From the NCBI GenBank assembly GCA_019649035.1, contig BMAT01013502.1:46126-73547 (forward strand): 27,422 nucleotides of DNA, read 5' to 3'. Made by a program: the position numbers and the translations under genes. Origin of the DNA: Elysia marginata (taxonomy: Eukaryota > Mollusca > Gastropoda > Plakobranchidae). The notes below the pieces were generated by a model that worked only from the letters and a program-made list of their open reading frames with translations, was not told the DNA's origin and did not search any database. Of the stretch, positions 1-11,800 are shown piece by piece. Numbering within the stretch: the stretch's first letter is position 1; every line of letters starts with the position of its first letter.

Positions 1-127
1 CCCCAGATGTACCTAGTGCCCCAAACCGTGGGGATGCATCACATTTGTAACAGGTACCTTGCACTACTACTGGAAATGACAAGATTGCATTGGTGAAAAA
101 AAGTTGATGAACAAAGAGGTGTCTGCA

Positions 128-142
128 GGGGGGGGGGGGGGN
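128..142. repeat. G homopolymer ending in an ambiguous base
   Basis: Fourteen G followed by one N. The exact length is probably unreliable because homopolymers of this size are prone to sequencing error. Confidence 0.9.
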
Positions 143-1583
143 ATTATCTTTTAAAAAATCTCACAAATTCCAGCTGCATAATCAAACTAATCAATCCCAC
201 TGTTCTGACATGAATGATGAATGTTAAAAAAGAAATTATCATGTAATGACATTCAATTTATGAAGGCTTTAAAATTTAATCTCTTTCGTTCTCTCATTCG
301 CTGAATTTAATTACACAATGGAGGATTTTTATTTCATCATAAATATGAAACTGGTGGTAAACTTAGATCTGACCAGTAGAACAAACTCATTTATAAAAAA
401 AAAAAGCAGATATGCATAATTCATAAAACTAATTTTGAGTTCTGCATTTCAGCACAGCATCACAGGTTGCATCAAACAAGACACAGAACACTCAATACAT
501 TATACTGTAACACATGACTTATGAGGCTTCAAGTGGCTAAGATGATAGCACAAAAAAAATGGATCGAGTTAAAAGAAGACAGTCTGCTTAAGGAAATGCA
601 ACATTTAAATTCACTTCAAAATATCGGAAACAATAGAGGAATTAAAATATTAAAAGCTGCAAAAAAAGGAAACTTTTGCCATTGTTTAATATAAATCAAA
701 TTATTAGTTTCAAGACAATTTAAAGGCATAGAGAGGCTGCTGAGGAGATTGTAGTTTAAAAAAAAGGAAAAAGGATTCTCAGAGTAAATCTTTATACTTT
801 TCATTACAGAGATGAAAACAATAATATTAAGCAAGATATTATACAAACTTGGTGTATTTATGGTAGGCCTATCAGATAATTTATACTTTAAAGTAACTTA
901 ATGGTTAGAGCCATGCAGAAATATCCCTTTCAACAAAACATCTCCCAATTTCACATAAATATGAAATCACTGCTCTAGCCTACTTTTTTCTTTCTTAAAA
1001 AGTCAGTGACATTCAACTTAAAATGTTTTGATTATTCTCCACCTCTCATACTTAGAACATTCTTTTGAATGTAGTTAAACTGACTAAGAGCACTCAAATT
1101 GCCAATGAACACTTCTATTTATAATAGAATCACAATTATTTTCGACCACTAAATACAAGTTCACAAGTTTCAAAACATACCATACTCTATTTTAGTTCTT
1201 AAAACACTGGAAATGCCCTTTCACCTCTTTCATTCCTTAAAAATGAAGACTAAAACAGCGTTAAAGAGTAAAAAAAAATCTGAGCAAAAATAATTCAAAA
1301 GTGCAACAATAAAACACAAAAACATGAAGCATTAAGTTCTCATAAATGAACAAAAAAGGGGTAAAAAAAAAGACCCAGTACAATTACAAACTTTTATCTC
1401 AGGGGGTGGGGGTGGAGATAGGGGATATTTTTAGTGCGCTAACAATGTATTGTTTTATCTTTATTAAAAATGAATGGATATTGGATTATTCTTAACTTGC
1501 CCTGTTTTTAAAAGGACTGAATGAAATTCCAGTTGTAATTTAAAAAAACATCAAAAGTTGGAGTACCCAGCATATTTTTTTTA

Positions 1584-1661
1584 ATCTCTTAATATGAAGA
1601 TTAAATCTGAGTGATCTTAGTTATCTCTTAATATGAAGATTAAATCTGAGTGATTTTAGTT
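1584..1661. repeat. 39-bp tandem duplication
   Basis: Two adjacent copies (1584-1622 and 1623-1661) beginning ATCTCTTAATATGAAG differ at one base (GATCTTAG against GATTTTAG). The near identity suggests a recent duplication or strong constraint. No coding role is evident. Confidence 0.95.
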
Positions 1662-3120
1662 CATTTATTATCATCTTGTAAAATACAATGTATAACCTAC
1701 TTTAACTTGACATGATGTGGGCCTACATTAAAGAAACATCTATTTTAGACACATAGACAACTCAAAATCCATTTCATATACTAGGTAATTTGATACATTA
1801 AAATTTGACAGTATTTTTTGTTTAAGCAAAGGCTTTTGTTGTTTACATAAAAAATATTTCCCCAAAGCAGGAAAAAAAAATTGGCTTCCCAACACTAGTA
1901 ATTGTTAACAGATTAAAATTACTGCGGTTACGTTTATTATCTTCACATACAACTACAAGAGTAGCTTTGATGTCGACAACCTTTGGCACACTTCATGAAA
2001 AATTAGATGGGGAAAAAGTGGGTCAATCTTAATTTTATGATATCACTTTTTTCCAACTTCGTGCTTTTGATGTTAACCAGAACCTAAATTGTTTTAATAT
2101 ATAAAAAGTGAGTACCACTACCTAATCATGATTTAGCTCTAGAGTGAGAGGTCAGAGGAGAATAATAAATTTAACTGCCAAATAATTCTCTAAAAGATTC
2201 TTATAAGAGGGACCATGTGTATGTAGATCATTAGTTACACCCCCCCCCTCCTCTATTGGGTTCGTTAAAGCCCAGGTTCTGATGTTTTGTTGTTCTTTAT
2301 TTTTCAGCCGCTAACAGTTTTGACATTTTGCTGCCAAAACACCCCACCCCCAAAAATTCATTAACTCAGAGGAAACAAAAACACAAATTGATAAAAATTA
2401 TATACATTCAGAAGAAGACAACTTTCTGAACGTTTAAAAGAGCATGAGAAGGAAAGTGTTACATCTATTATATGAATATAAGTTTTAACAACTTTCATCA
2501 CATTAGTTTTGGTGCCGCAGTTGACACCAGTTTCAGAAACTAAATCAATAACATTACAATTTATTATTCACCAGAATTATAATTTCAATACTGTTGATTG
2601 GTTAAACATGCACAGAAAAATTACTATCTTGTTCCCCAAAACCACCTTAATCATACTTCAAGTACTGAGTTTCGGTTTATATTAAAAAAGTCTACTTTCA
2701 CGAGCTTTTAAATAACTATCTCTTTAATGGCAATTGCAAGGTGTAACGCTCGGTGTTCACATCACAACCAGAATACTGAAGTTGTAATGCATATAATTTT
2801 GATGGACGGGTGGGGGGGGTCTGCTCTTTTTTTTCTCTCAGAAGATGTAGTTGTTTCTTTATTTCCGAAAGTGGGATAAGTGAAATATCTTTTTAACAAT
2901 CTCCAAGGCTATAGGAATTCAAACTGGCTTGGAATTAGATCTAAAGAGATTGACAACAGATGAATCACAACATTCTGACAAGGTCTAGACTACGTCTTGC
3001 ATGCTGTACAGGTCTGTGTGAAATGAAAGAAAGGCCTACGTCTAGCAATTACGCCTATCGCTCTGCAACCAAAAGGAGGAAACAAAGGGGGAGGGGAGGC
3101 TTGATCGGGACAAGAAGAAA

Positions 3121-3328
3121 GCCAATCACACAATGCTACACAGGTTAAGGGCTAGCCTACAGTCCGCCTGTCACTGTCACTGTCAGTCACTTAGTAGATT
3201 ACAGTATGGGCGGGCGAGGTATTGGCAATTTGCGTCATCTGATTTGTTCATCCACGCCCCACAGGTCTTTGTCCACCTTTACCCTCTCTCTTCACACTCC
3301 TGCCGCCAAGTCTTACCCTTCACACGTG
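3121..3328. promoter_or_regulatory. Promoter-like cluster of CCAAT, GC-box, CRE-like and E-box motifs
   Basis: In a locally GC-richer patch I see GCCAATCAC (3121-3129), GGGCGGGCG (3208-3216), ATTGGC, an inverted CCAAT core (3221-3226), TGCGTCAT, similar to an ATF/CRE half site (3231-3238), CCACGCCCC (3252-3260) and CACGTG (3323-3328). This combination in about 200 bases is typical of animal promoters. No gene start can be tied to it; a plus-strand donor-like site (AAAAG|GTAATT) lies at about 3451. The call is inference from motif density. Confidence 0.25.
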
Positions 3329-3473
3329 GGTAGATAGACCTGCGTTTTAACAAAGAAGGTGCGAATTTCTGTGGAGTGATGCTGGCTGTTCCCTCGAAAC
3401 AAGCTAGCTCGCTATCGCTCGCATCCCAGTGGTTGCCTGGTCCACTTAAAAGGTAATTTTTCGCGATTTCATA

Positions 3474-3595
3474 GCGTGCGTTTAGCCGATATAACGTGCG
3501 TTTAGGGTATACTGATTATATAGAAATAAATCCGTCATAGCGATTTGGCGTTAGTTTAACCGTAGCGTGCATTTAACTGGAGTGTGTTTAACCGG
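3474..3595 (+). repeat. Five degenerate copies of a GCGTGCGTTTAACC-like motif
   Basis: Copies lie at 3474-3488 (GCGTGCGTTTAGCCG), 3494-3507 (ACGTGCGTTTAGGG), 3548-3562 (GCGTTAGTTTAACCG), 3565-3580 (GCGTGCATTTAACTGG) and 3582-3595 (AGTGTGTTTAACCG), all on the same strand. They could be a decayed short tandem array, a transposon end, or repeated factor-binding sites. TAGCGTG, present twice, matches the core of an AhR-type xenobiotic response element. Confidence 0.6.
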
Positions 3596-6500
3596 ATACT
3601 ACTGTATTAATATTATTACCCTTTGGCGCCAAATATCTTTATGAGAATTAAATATTTTCTGACTTGTGCTTGGGACATGATCCTGCTACTTACATTCTTT
3701 TCTACCTTACAGTTAAAACGCAATGTAATTTTTGTGCACATCAAGTCATTAAATGTTGTGTTTTTTATTAGCCTATATTAGCAATTGTTGTTTATCACCC
3801 TAGCCAAAAGTCAAAAGTTTGCATATCCAACATAAGCACAATAAAATTCATATTTAAAATTGCCATGTTCTAGAAAGAGCCTAAAGGAGTATTATTATTA
3901 AATCAAGTTTTCTCTGCTGTAGCTGGGGAAAAAAGTCCTATTGACAAAAAATTAAAAAAACACGGTCAAGAGTAGCCCTGCTTGTCATAATATCGGCTAA
4001 ATAAGTCTGAGATATGTTTTCCTATGCCACTCCTTTGAATTTTTAAATAACTGAAGTTGTCTTTTAAAGAGCTTAAAAAGAAAATAATAATACCCTAATT
4101 TAAGAAGTTAATGCTCGTACCAGAATTAAATTTCTCAGATCTTTGATGTTCCTTAGTCATATTATTTTTCTAACCCATAAATGCTGCGTGATCCCTAGAC
4201 ATTTTAAAAAATAGATTAAGGACAAGACAATTATAACTGTATGTATTAGGTATGACTTACATCCATGTTTATACACTTGTTAGCACGGGGAGCAAAAACA
4301 TTAGTGCATGAAAAAAAAAACCATCTTTGTACATAAAATGATGTATCCAACAAACAGTGAACTTACTTTATCTTTTAAACCTTATACTGCTCATTCAATT
4401 GTCTTTAGTTATTTAAGCTATCAGTTTTGTCATATTTAACTTTCCAAAAATTACCTGATATTTTTCTTTTTCTTCCTTCTCTAGAAATTAATTTGCATGC
4501 AAAAGCCTGAAAAGGCAAGGGTTATATGATAAACGTAAGCCACAGTAAAAGATGAACAAACAATTACCATGTGTACACAACATTCAACTAACTTAACCAA
4601 GTTTACTATCTGACAAGTCTTGCTTAATTCAGCATCTTATTCAGAGAACAGTCACTCCGCATAAAAACATGCCACTTAAGCAGAGTACCAGTACCTTTGT
4701 AGTTTCATTTTTTCTCCTATGAAATTCTGAGCACTCACAGAACGATGGAGCCTTTTTTTCTGAGAAACTGTCAAAGCAATCGTATTTCCAATCCCCACTG
4801 CCCATTTGGACGTTGCTTAAGGCAAGTTTAAAAACCTGTAGCAACCCAAAAACCTTTTGTTTCCTTGATATAAGCTTGAATGTCTCATGTTCAGAGTTAA
4901 TGAGTTCCCTTTTTAAAAAAATGCATCAAAAGGTCCATTTTTACTTCTTTTTTTTTCTATATATTTTACATCAAGAAAAGTTCTACTATCTTTCCATAAG
5001 ATGAGGTTTTTGACGTTTGGATGCTTAGAAAAGTATCTTGTTCATAACGCTTTTGAAGCTGAAAACTGCGACTTCCGACTCATTCACCCTGGACACGTGA
5101 CAAATACAATGCAGTCATTTTGAAAATAGAGAATATTCTAGTCGGGAAATATGGTCACCAAAAGAGCTATACTAACAGATGTGACATGCCTTAGCTTAGA
5201 AATTTTCACACCATATTGACTCAATTGATTTAAATAGAACCTGTAATGTATGTTACAACTACATATGAATTGGAGCCTCACTCCTGCTTCCTTGCCATAA
5301 CATTAAAAAATTTGCTTTGGCATATATATTCATTCCATTAAATTTACTCTGCCAACAATGATCACATGAGCTTTTGTGGTGAGGAGAGTAAAATGACTGA
5401 ATACATAATGAAGCTCCACCATAGGCTCCAATGATGAAATGAAAAAATAACCAGTATTCATGAGAGTTATGATCAATGGGGACTCTGTACTTCACACAGC
5501 AGTGGGTTGGCAATACCCGGTACCCTGTGTTTTGTCCACAGTAAAGTAACATCTGGATTGATAAGTGTGTGGATCTGCACACAGAATGTAGCACTTCACC
5601 GCGACTCACTCATACAATTTGTTAAATTGTCTTAATTTGCCTAGAGTCATTGTAACACAAGTCATTTGTTGCATGGAACTAGTAGCTTGACCTAAAGAGT
5701 TTCACAACTTCTAAAAGAGAATCTTATTAAACATAAGTCTCAAGTTTTCACACTTTAGAAGCATGCTGGAATTGGAAGTATCCAGCAGTTTCTGTGGTCC
5801 ATCCAGGCTGAATAAATTCACCACAGTAGGCTACTATTGTATGAATATCCCTGGCTATCCCAGTTGAAATGTTCCTGGCTTGGTCTCACTGTTCAAGAGT
5901 CTTTGCCTCAAGGATATAATTCCAGCAGGAGAGGCTGACACGGGTCACTTTGTATCAGACAGCGACAAGTATCCAAGATAAGTGATGAAAAACCTTATTG
6001 AAAGTTACATATCATACCACTGAAAACAAAACATTTTGCATGAAGCTGGCCTAAAAAACCAGGCAACTAGCACTATGTACATGTACATTAAATGCTTTGT
6101 GTGTGTATATATAGAGTAAAATCCAAAATTATAGTATAATAATGCAAAGCAAAGCCTGACCCACAACATTGTCTGTGCAACACACAAACATAAAAAGGCA
6201 GCTTTTTAGAGACAAACCCATTAGGAATGAAATGATGTTTCACAAACATTTCAACAGAAAAACATTCGCTTGTAGCCTACTGGTGCTACTTCTTAATTTT
6301 TTTTCCACATGCCTGTATAAAGTGCTAACCATAGAACAAAAAGAACAAATCAATTCTTGTTAAAGGAAACCAAGTCACAGGACAAGACGGCTAGATGTTG
6401 GCAACCTTAAAAAGGAGCCTTCTATTTTTTTCTTTTAATTGCAAAGCTCTCTGTTACCATGTAATGTTGAGCGATCTATTTAAGAAAACAATAAAATGTG

Positions 6501-8435
6501 CTTTTTATTCAACTAAATAGAAAAACCTTTTGCTTAGCACTTCGGCGTTGAAAAAAAATTAGAAGCATAAGTGAAAATGAGCAGCCACAAGAAACAGACC
6601 CCCAGTTTATATGACAAAGTGTGTGCAGAAACAAAAGAAGCAATTTAACTATATTATGATCATGGAACACACCCACAAAGAGGAAAGAAAAAAAATCAAC
6701 CACTGGCAAAAATAATGAACTTCCCTCTTTAGCACCCAAATACATGACAAACTAGTGTCATTGCAAAGTCCCAAGAAGCTGGTATATCATAATCAACCTT
6801 AATCTTGCTTTGACAATAAAGCAAGAAAAAGCAATGTTAGGAGGAGAGGAGAAAATACTCTCTTCTGGGCACTTTGAGTTCCACTTTATAAATTTAAAAG
6901 AAACTGGTCACAAAATGAGAGGGGAGAATAAAACAAAAATATAAACTTTACAATTAAAATCAAGTGTACCAGATGCCTTGGCACAGTGAATAGATCTCAA
7001 TCATTAGTATCAAACTAGCATACAGGCAAACTGTGCACAATCAACATAAAACATCTCCAAGGTATATAGCTTGATACAAATCCAAATGAGTCATGACTTT
7101 AAGTTCCATGTCCCCTGCACGCTCAAGCCAGCCCTAGGCTGGGCTATAATACAAATGAAGCACTTTCAGCACGTCAGAGGCTTGTTTGCCAGACTAGGCA
7201 ATTTTCCTGCAAGCTAGTTTTTTGGCCAGGCATACAAGAGGCTAAGACTTGGAGGCCAGTTCGTAGCAGTCTACCTGTTAGCCTATCCTGTTGTTCCTCC
7301 CATTATACTACACAGCCTGGGTTAGCCTAGCCTACTCAATGCCCGTCGCAATGAAAGTGGGATTTTTTAGTCAGATGTTGACACACTCAGAAACCGATCA
7401 CATGACATTTTAGCTCAGCCTGGAAAGGGATTGAGAGCACAGTAGACTCGCAGAGTTGAGTAATTAAAAAGAAAGTTGCATAAATGATGTAACTGCAGAT
7501 AAACAAAAAAAAATGTTTTCTCCCAATCTGATACTTTTTGAAGCTAAATAATTAACAACAATGACAGTACCTATAAACCAAAATTATTGGTTATTAATTT
7601 TTTTTTATTTTTTTTGAAAGACATGGCATTAAAGCTATGCCCTTGTAAATAAAGAAATGACATGAGGATATTTAGCAACTCTGTTAAATTAGAGCTTAAG
7701 CAAAATTACTTTTACATAACTTATTTGGACATGCCACAAGGCATATATGGCTCACAGACTTAATTAGGCTTACTGGACAATCCCTCCGCATTTCTTTTCT
7801 TTCCTTTTTTGTACATAAACCACAAAAACTGTCATCCAAATATCTTATAAATGAAGAGGCAAACAAACAAAAATGATTAAATAATCTGTTCCTTTCTCAT
7901 GTTTTTTTCACTCCTTTCCACCAATAACACCACATGATTCGCTAAGCTCAAAAATTTATTCTTAGGCTACTTGTATACAAATATCATTTACAGAATGGGA
8001 CAAGATGGAAACAGTTATGATCAAACAGTGTCTACGAAAGCCCTTGGATGTGGGAATAAAAGCAGAATTAAATAGACAATGTCGCCCCCCTTTGCCAACA
8101 CAACTTTTGAATTCAATATATACCGGTAATAATGAAGTTCAGTGCCTTTCTGCTTTAGAAGCTATATCATTTGGACTTTTTACAAAATGCATGTACCGTC
8201 CAGTCTTGGGCAAGATATTGTGAATCTGATCTGCATAGGTTGCTTTACACCAATTTCAGATCAACACATGAAGAATTCCTGCAGCACTGCCCTGGCTGTT
8301 CACAACAGTTTTTAACCCTAAAGATTTTGGGTGATAAAAAAAGGAGCTTGCACCGATCACAAAGTATTTGAAGAAGTAGTTTGTAAATACCTTAGTAAGC
8401 CTACTTCATAAGCAAAGATTTTTATATGGCTTTTT

Positions 8436-8441
8436 TTTATT
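8436..8441 (-). promoter_or_regulatory. Candidate polyadenylation signal AATAAA
   Basis: The plus strand reads TTTATT, so the gene's strand carries AATAAA about 410 bases after the stop codon. It is the first canonical hexamer I noticed downstream. In DNA this AT-rich such hexamers are frequent; others occur near 7955-7960 and further left, so the real 3' end may be elsewhere. Confidence 0.3.
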
Positions 8442-8847
8442 GTTTTAAATTAAACTATCAGTTCAAGTAATTCCCGATGACTCTCTTTCCTCCATAGTAA
8501 TACTTGGAGAGAGACTTAGGTGACAACTATTTAAAGTGGTTACTCATCAGCACACAAGCAAGAACAATCAGCACAGCTGAAATAATTCTTTTTAATCCTT
8601 TTATAAAACTAACTGCAATCCTGATGAGATGAACCACAGCACTTTAAAACTGAAGTAATCCACACTGTACACAAGCCTTCTCTAGCAGCTATTCTGCTAC
8701 ATAATTGTGACCATGTGCAAATGCCTGTCAAGTTCTGGCTCAAAGGCTGAAATTTTATGATTGATGTAGCATCTCAAACCAAATCTGCACACATTGCTGT
8801 TTCTTCTTGCTGTGATTGCTGCTTTTTCTGCAAGCCAGTCTGGTTAG

Positions 8848-8882
8848 CTAATCCTGTTTCATCATCTTATATGTGATGACAT
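8848..8882 (-). CDS. Terminal coding exon with stop codon (35 nt coding)
   Basis: A run of T followed by CAG makes a strong acceptor at 8883. The frame from the previous exon then reads NVITYKMMKQD and ends at TAG (8848-8850). The exon continues into the 3' UTR. Only 10 full sense codons are encoded here. The split first codon (A|AT) is the same whether the microexon or the large exon is the donor, so both splice forms end identically. Confidence 0.75.
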
Positions 8883-11800
8883 CTGAAAAAAAAAAGCAAA
8901 ATGTAGCAAAGATTAAAGCAAATGTAGAAAAAAAAATTGTAAAATTGATATTCAGTATGCAACATACTTCTTACATACACTCGTTTTCTTAAATATGTTT
9001 TATAACTTGTCATAATGAGTTTGAATTTGAGAAATTGACTTTTACAAGTAAATTCACTGCAAGTTTTTCTGAATATTTTGAACGAATCAACAAATTTTGA
9101 AATAATCTATTCAGAAAAATTTGAGAATCAGATTTCAAAACTAAAAATGCACTGCTAAACATATCAAAGCCCAACCACAGTCTAGTTTTGACATTGAAAG
9201 CCCCATGGGACATAGGATTTTTATTACTGTATCCAAAAGTCAAACTATCAGCATACAATACATAAGAAAAATAAGACATAATCAGAATAAATGTTTGCAT
9301 TATGGACTAGACTAGTTTGAAAGTGTTAAACTTCTGTGTCAAACTGATTTGGAGAAATTGCAAAACAAGCTAGTCAAGCAAATTTGAAACCTTGTTTTTA
9401 AGGTGAATGAGTTGAAAATTGGAAATTTCTTTGTCTACTTTTTCTTTATTTCTCTTAACTTGAAAATTAAATGTTTCAAAACTGGTCACAAAATGTTGAT
9501 ACAATTTTATGAAGTAAAAAATTGTGACATCTTAATCATTCACCCTAGTCGTGAGAGACATTATTTAGATATCTGATTCTTATCATTCTATTTCTTTTTA
9601 CATTGAACATTGATAATTCAAAATTGAATAATAAGTCAGTTAAATTCTATTGCTGTAGGGTTCAAAATACAGGCACTGAACTGAATGTTGGGCGGTAAAA
9701 AAATTGCTTTTTTCGACTTGGTTCCTGTGTTTCCCCTGCCTTTGCAATTGCAGCACAGTACTTTCCTCAGCACCCGCTTCAAACATAGCTTCATTAACAC
9801 CCAAAGAAAAAAAACGCTGGCCTTTAAGTTTAAACTTGATAAATTTTTTTTAAATTCTCCTGTCTAATATTCAAAACCAAATGAGTACCAAATGGAAGAG
9901 AATCAACTTTTCTGGTTTTGGACTTACTTTTCCCTGTTGGCTCGTTGATGTCTGTCCAATCTGTGGGGTATAAACAAAAGAAGAAAGTCAAAATTAATCC
10001 CATTTTTAAGCCTCAAACAAAAAACATTTTGCAGGTATCCCACAAATTGACCATGGCCTCTATTGCACACAAAGTTTTCCTGACTAATTATCATGATTGT
10101 AGTAATGTGAATTGATTTACAACGCAATGAATTACACTTAATTTTTCCAAATATCAAGGCAAATTAGGTGACTTTAATACATAATATTTCATAATATAAT
10201 ACATAGACAGGAAGTTTTTGAGTTTTAAATAAATCCTATAGGTATTTAATCATAAACTGCATGATCCAGGCCTGTGTTGTGTTAGTGACTTTTTGATGAA
10301 TTTTAACAAAATGAAAGATAGGAATAAATATAATGGAGGCAGCCACTGCTAATTTCATACCTTTACAATATTTCAATAAAAAATAAAAGATTGTAGTAAA
10401 CTAAGCATTGATACGTTAAGTTTTTGGCCAAATTGAAACTATCTTTCAAGTATTTAAAATAGACTTATTCTCAAAAGGCGGGTTGCGGAAGACAGCCTTA
10501 TTTAAACAAGGATGCAATCGAAATGCACAAAAAGCAGAAAATTTTAGAACCTTTAAGTTCCACCTAGCGCAGATAACCAATACCTGCCTCTGTAGAATCT
10601 TTGGTAGATCAATAACAAAAGGTAGATACAACTCAGTGCTAGGGCCTCCGGTCTGTACAGCTTTACAGCCCCAAATAAGTTTGATTTTATTCAAATCTTA
10701 ACTTTGGAGAGGTTTCTTTCTCCTTTAAGTATTAAATTTTTAAAAATTTCCTGCTCTTTATTGCTAAAGAAAACTTTTTGTACAGCTTTACAGCCCCAAA
10801 TAAGTTTGATTTTATTTAAATCTTAACTTTGGAGAGGTTTCTTTCTCCTTTAACTGTTTAAGTATTAAATTTTTAAACATTTCCTGCTCTTTATTGCTAA
10901 AGAAAACTTTTAAAAACTGGAAAACTTGTACCCATGTAAAAAATCTTTAATTACTAAATGTTCCTCCAACAAAAAGGTGACAAGTTGGGTACCATTGGAT
11001 TAGGCTGGGTAACTTAAGAAATGATAGACAAAAATTTGTCCATCTTTTGCTCATTATAACTATATTACGTGCACAACATTACTATTTTGAACATCCACTG
11101 TGCCCAACACTTTTGAATGTTTTAGACACAAAAAAACTTGCACATTGTAAATAAAAGTTTCATTAAACAATCTATAGGCCTCCCCTAATCTAAAGAAATA
11201 CGGTGACATGAAAAAAAATGATGTATGCAATTTGTAACATGTCTGGATATTTTGGGGTTTGTAAAGGTATAAATTTTAAGTGTGGTCAAAGAAAAAAGAT
11301 GTAAGATATTGGTTGGTTAAAAATAAAAAATGAAAAATATGATATCTCTGATGATTTTGTTGGAATTCTACGGTGCATGCTTCTTGTTCTTAACTAGTTC
11401 AATATTAACTACCCAGATTTTACTGTAGCATTTATCTGAGAAGTCCCGGCTTCAATCCGCAGTTTGGGCAAAACTATTTGCTAGCCTGTGCTAACCCAGC
11501 ACTTAATGGGTAGTCAGGATTGGTGTCTTAAGGGCATTTGAGGCTAAAAATGGGCAGATGAATGGGTTTAAACCTGTTCATGTGATATATTGTGCTCCAA
11601 ACAATATCTCAAATGTGTTTTAGGAAAAAATATAGTCTAAATTCTTTTTTAAAAACTTTAAAAATTGCATGATGCATGAATTGAAAAATAATTCTTTTTA
11701 AAATAATTTTTGACAAAAAAACCAGCCAGTCATTGCATAGGTTTGAAATTTGGTGAGAATGAAGATCATGGGCATTATATCGCATATCTTTTTTTTGACA

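Larger units (their letters stand above)
1..8847. other. AT-rich 3' UTR and/or intergenic DNA without a recognised gene
   Basis: Open frames here reach at most 116 codons, have no recognisable domains and no convincing splice partners. The part nearest 8847 must be 3' UTR of the minus-strand gene, but the boundary is not visible. Contents noted separately are a G-run with an N (128-142), a tandem duplication (1584-1661), a promoter-like patch (3121-3328) and a degenerate short-repeat array (3474-3595). The rest shows only homopolymer-rich sequence to me. Confidence 0.6.

Noticed and set aside
3133-3333. 66-codon plus-strand frame in the GC-richer patch
   Set aside because: No recognisable protein features. 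The same stretch is better explained as promoter-like or non-coding sequence.
5259-5609. 116-codon open frame on the minus strand
   Set aside because: No recognisable domain, composition typical of random AT-rich translation, no supporting splice sites. Probably a chance frame in 3' UTR or intergenic DNA.
8005-8371. Two overlapping plus-strand frames of 72 and 66 codons
   Set aside because: They overlap in different frames, have no known motif, and lie where the minus-strand gene's 3' UTR or flank is expected.
11440-11600. tRNA-like B-box (CGGCTTCAATCC) suggesting a SINE
   Set aside because: No matching A-box, no clear tail or flanking duplication. Too weak to call.
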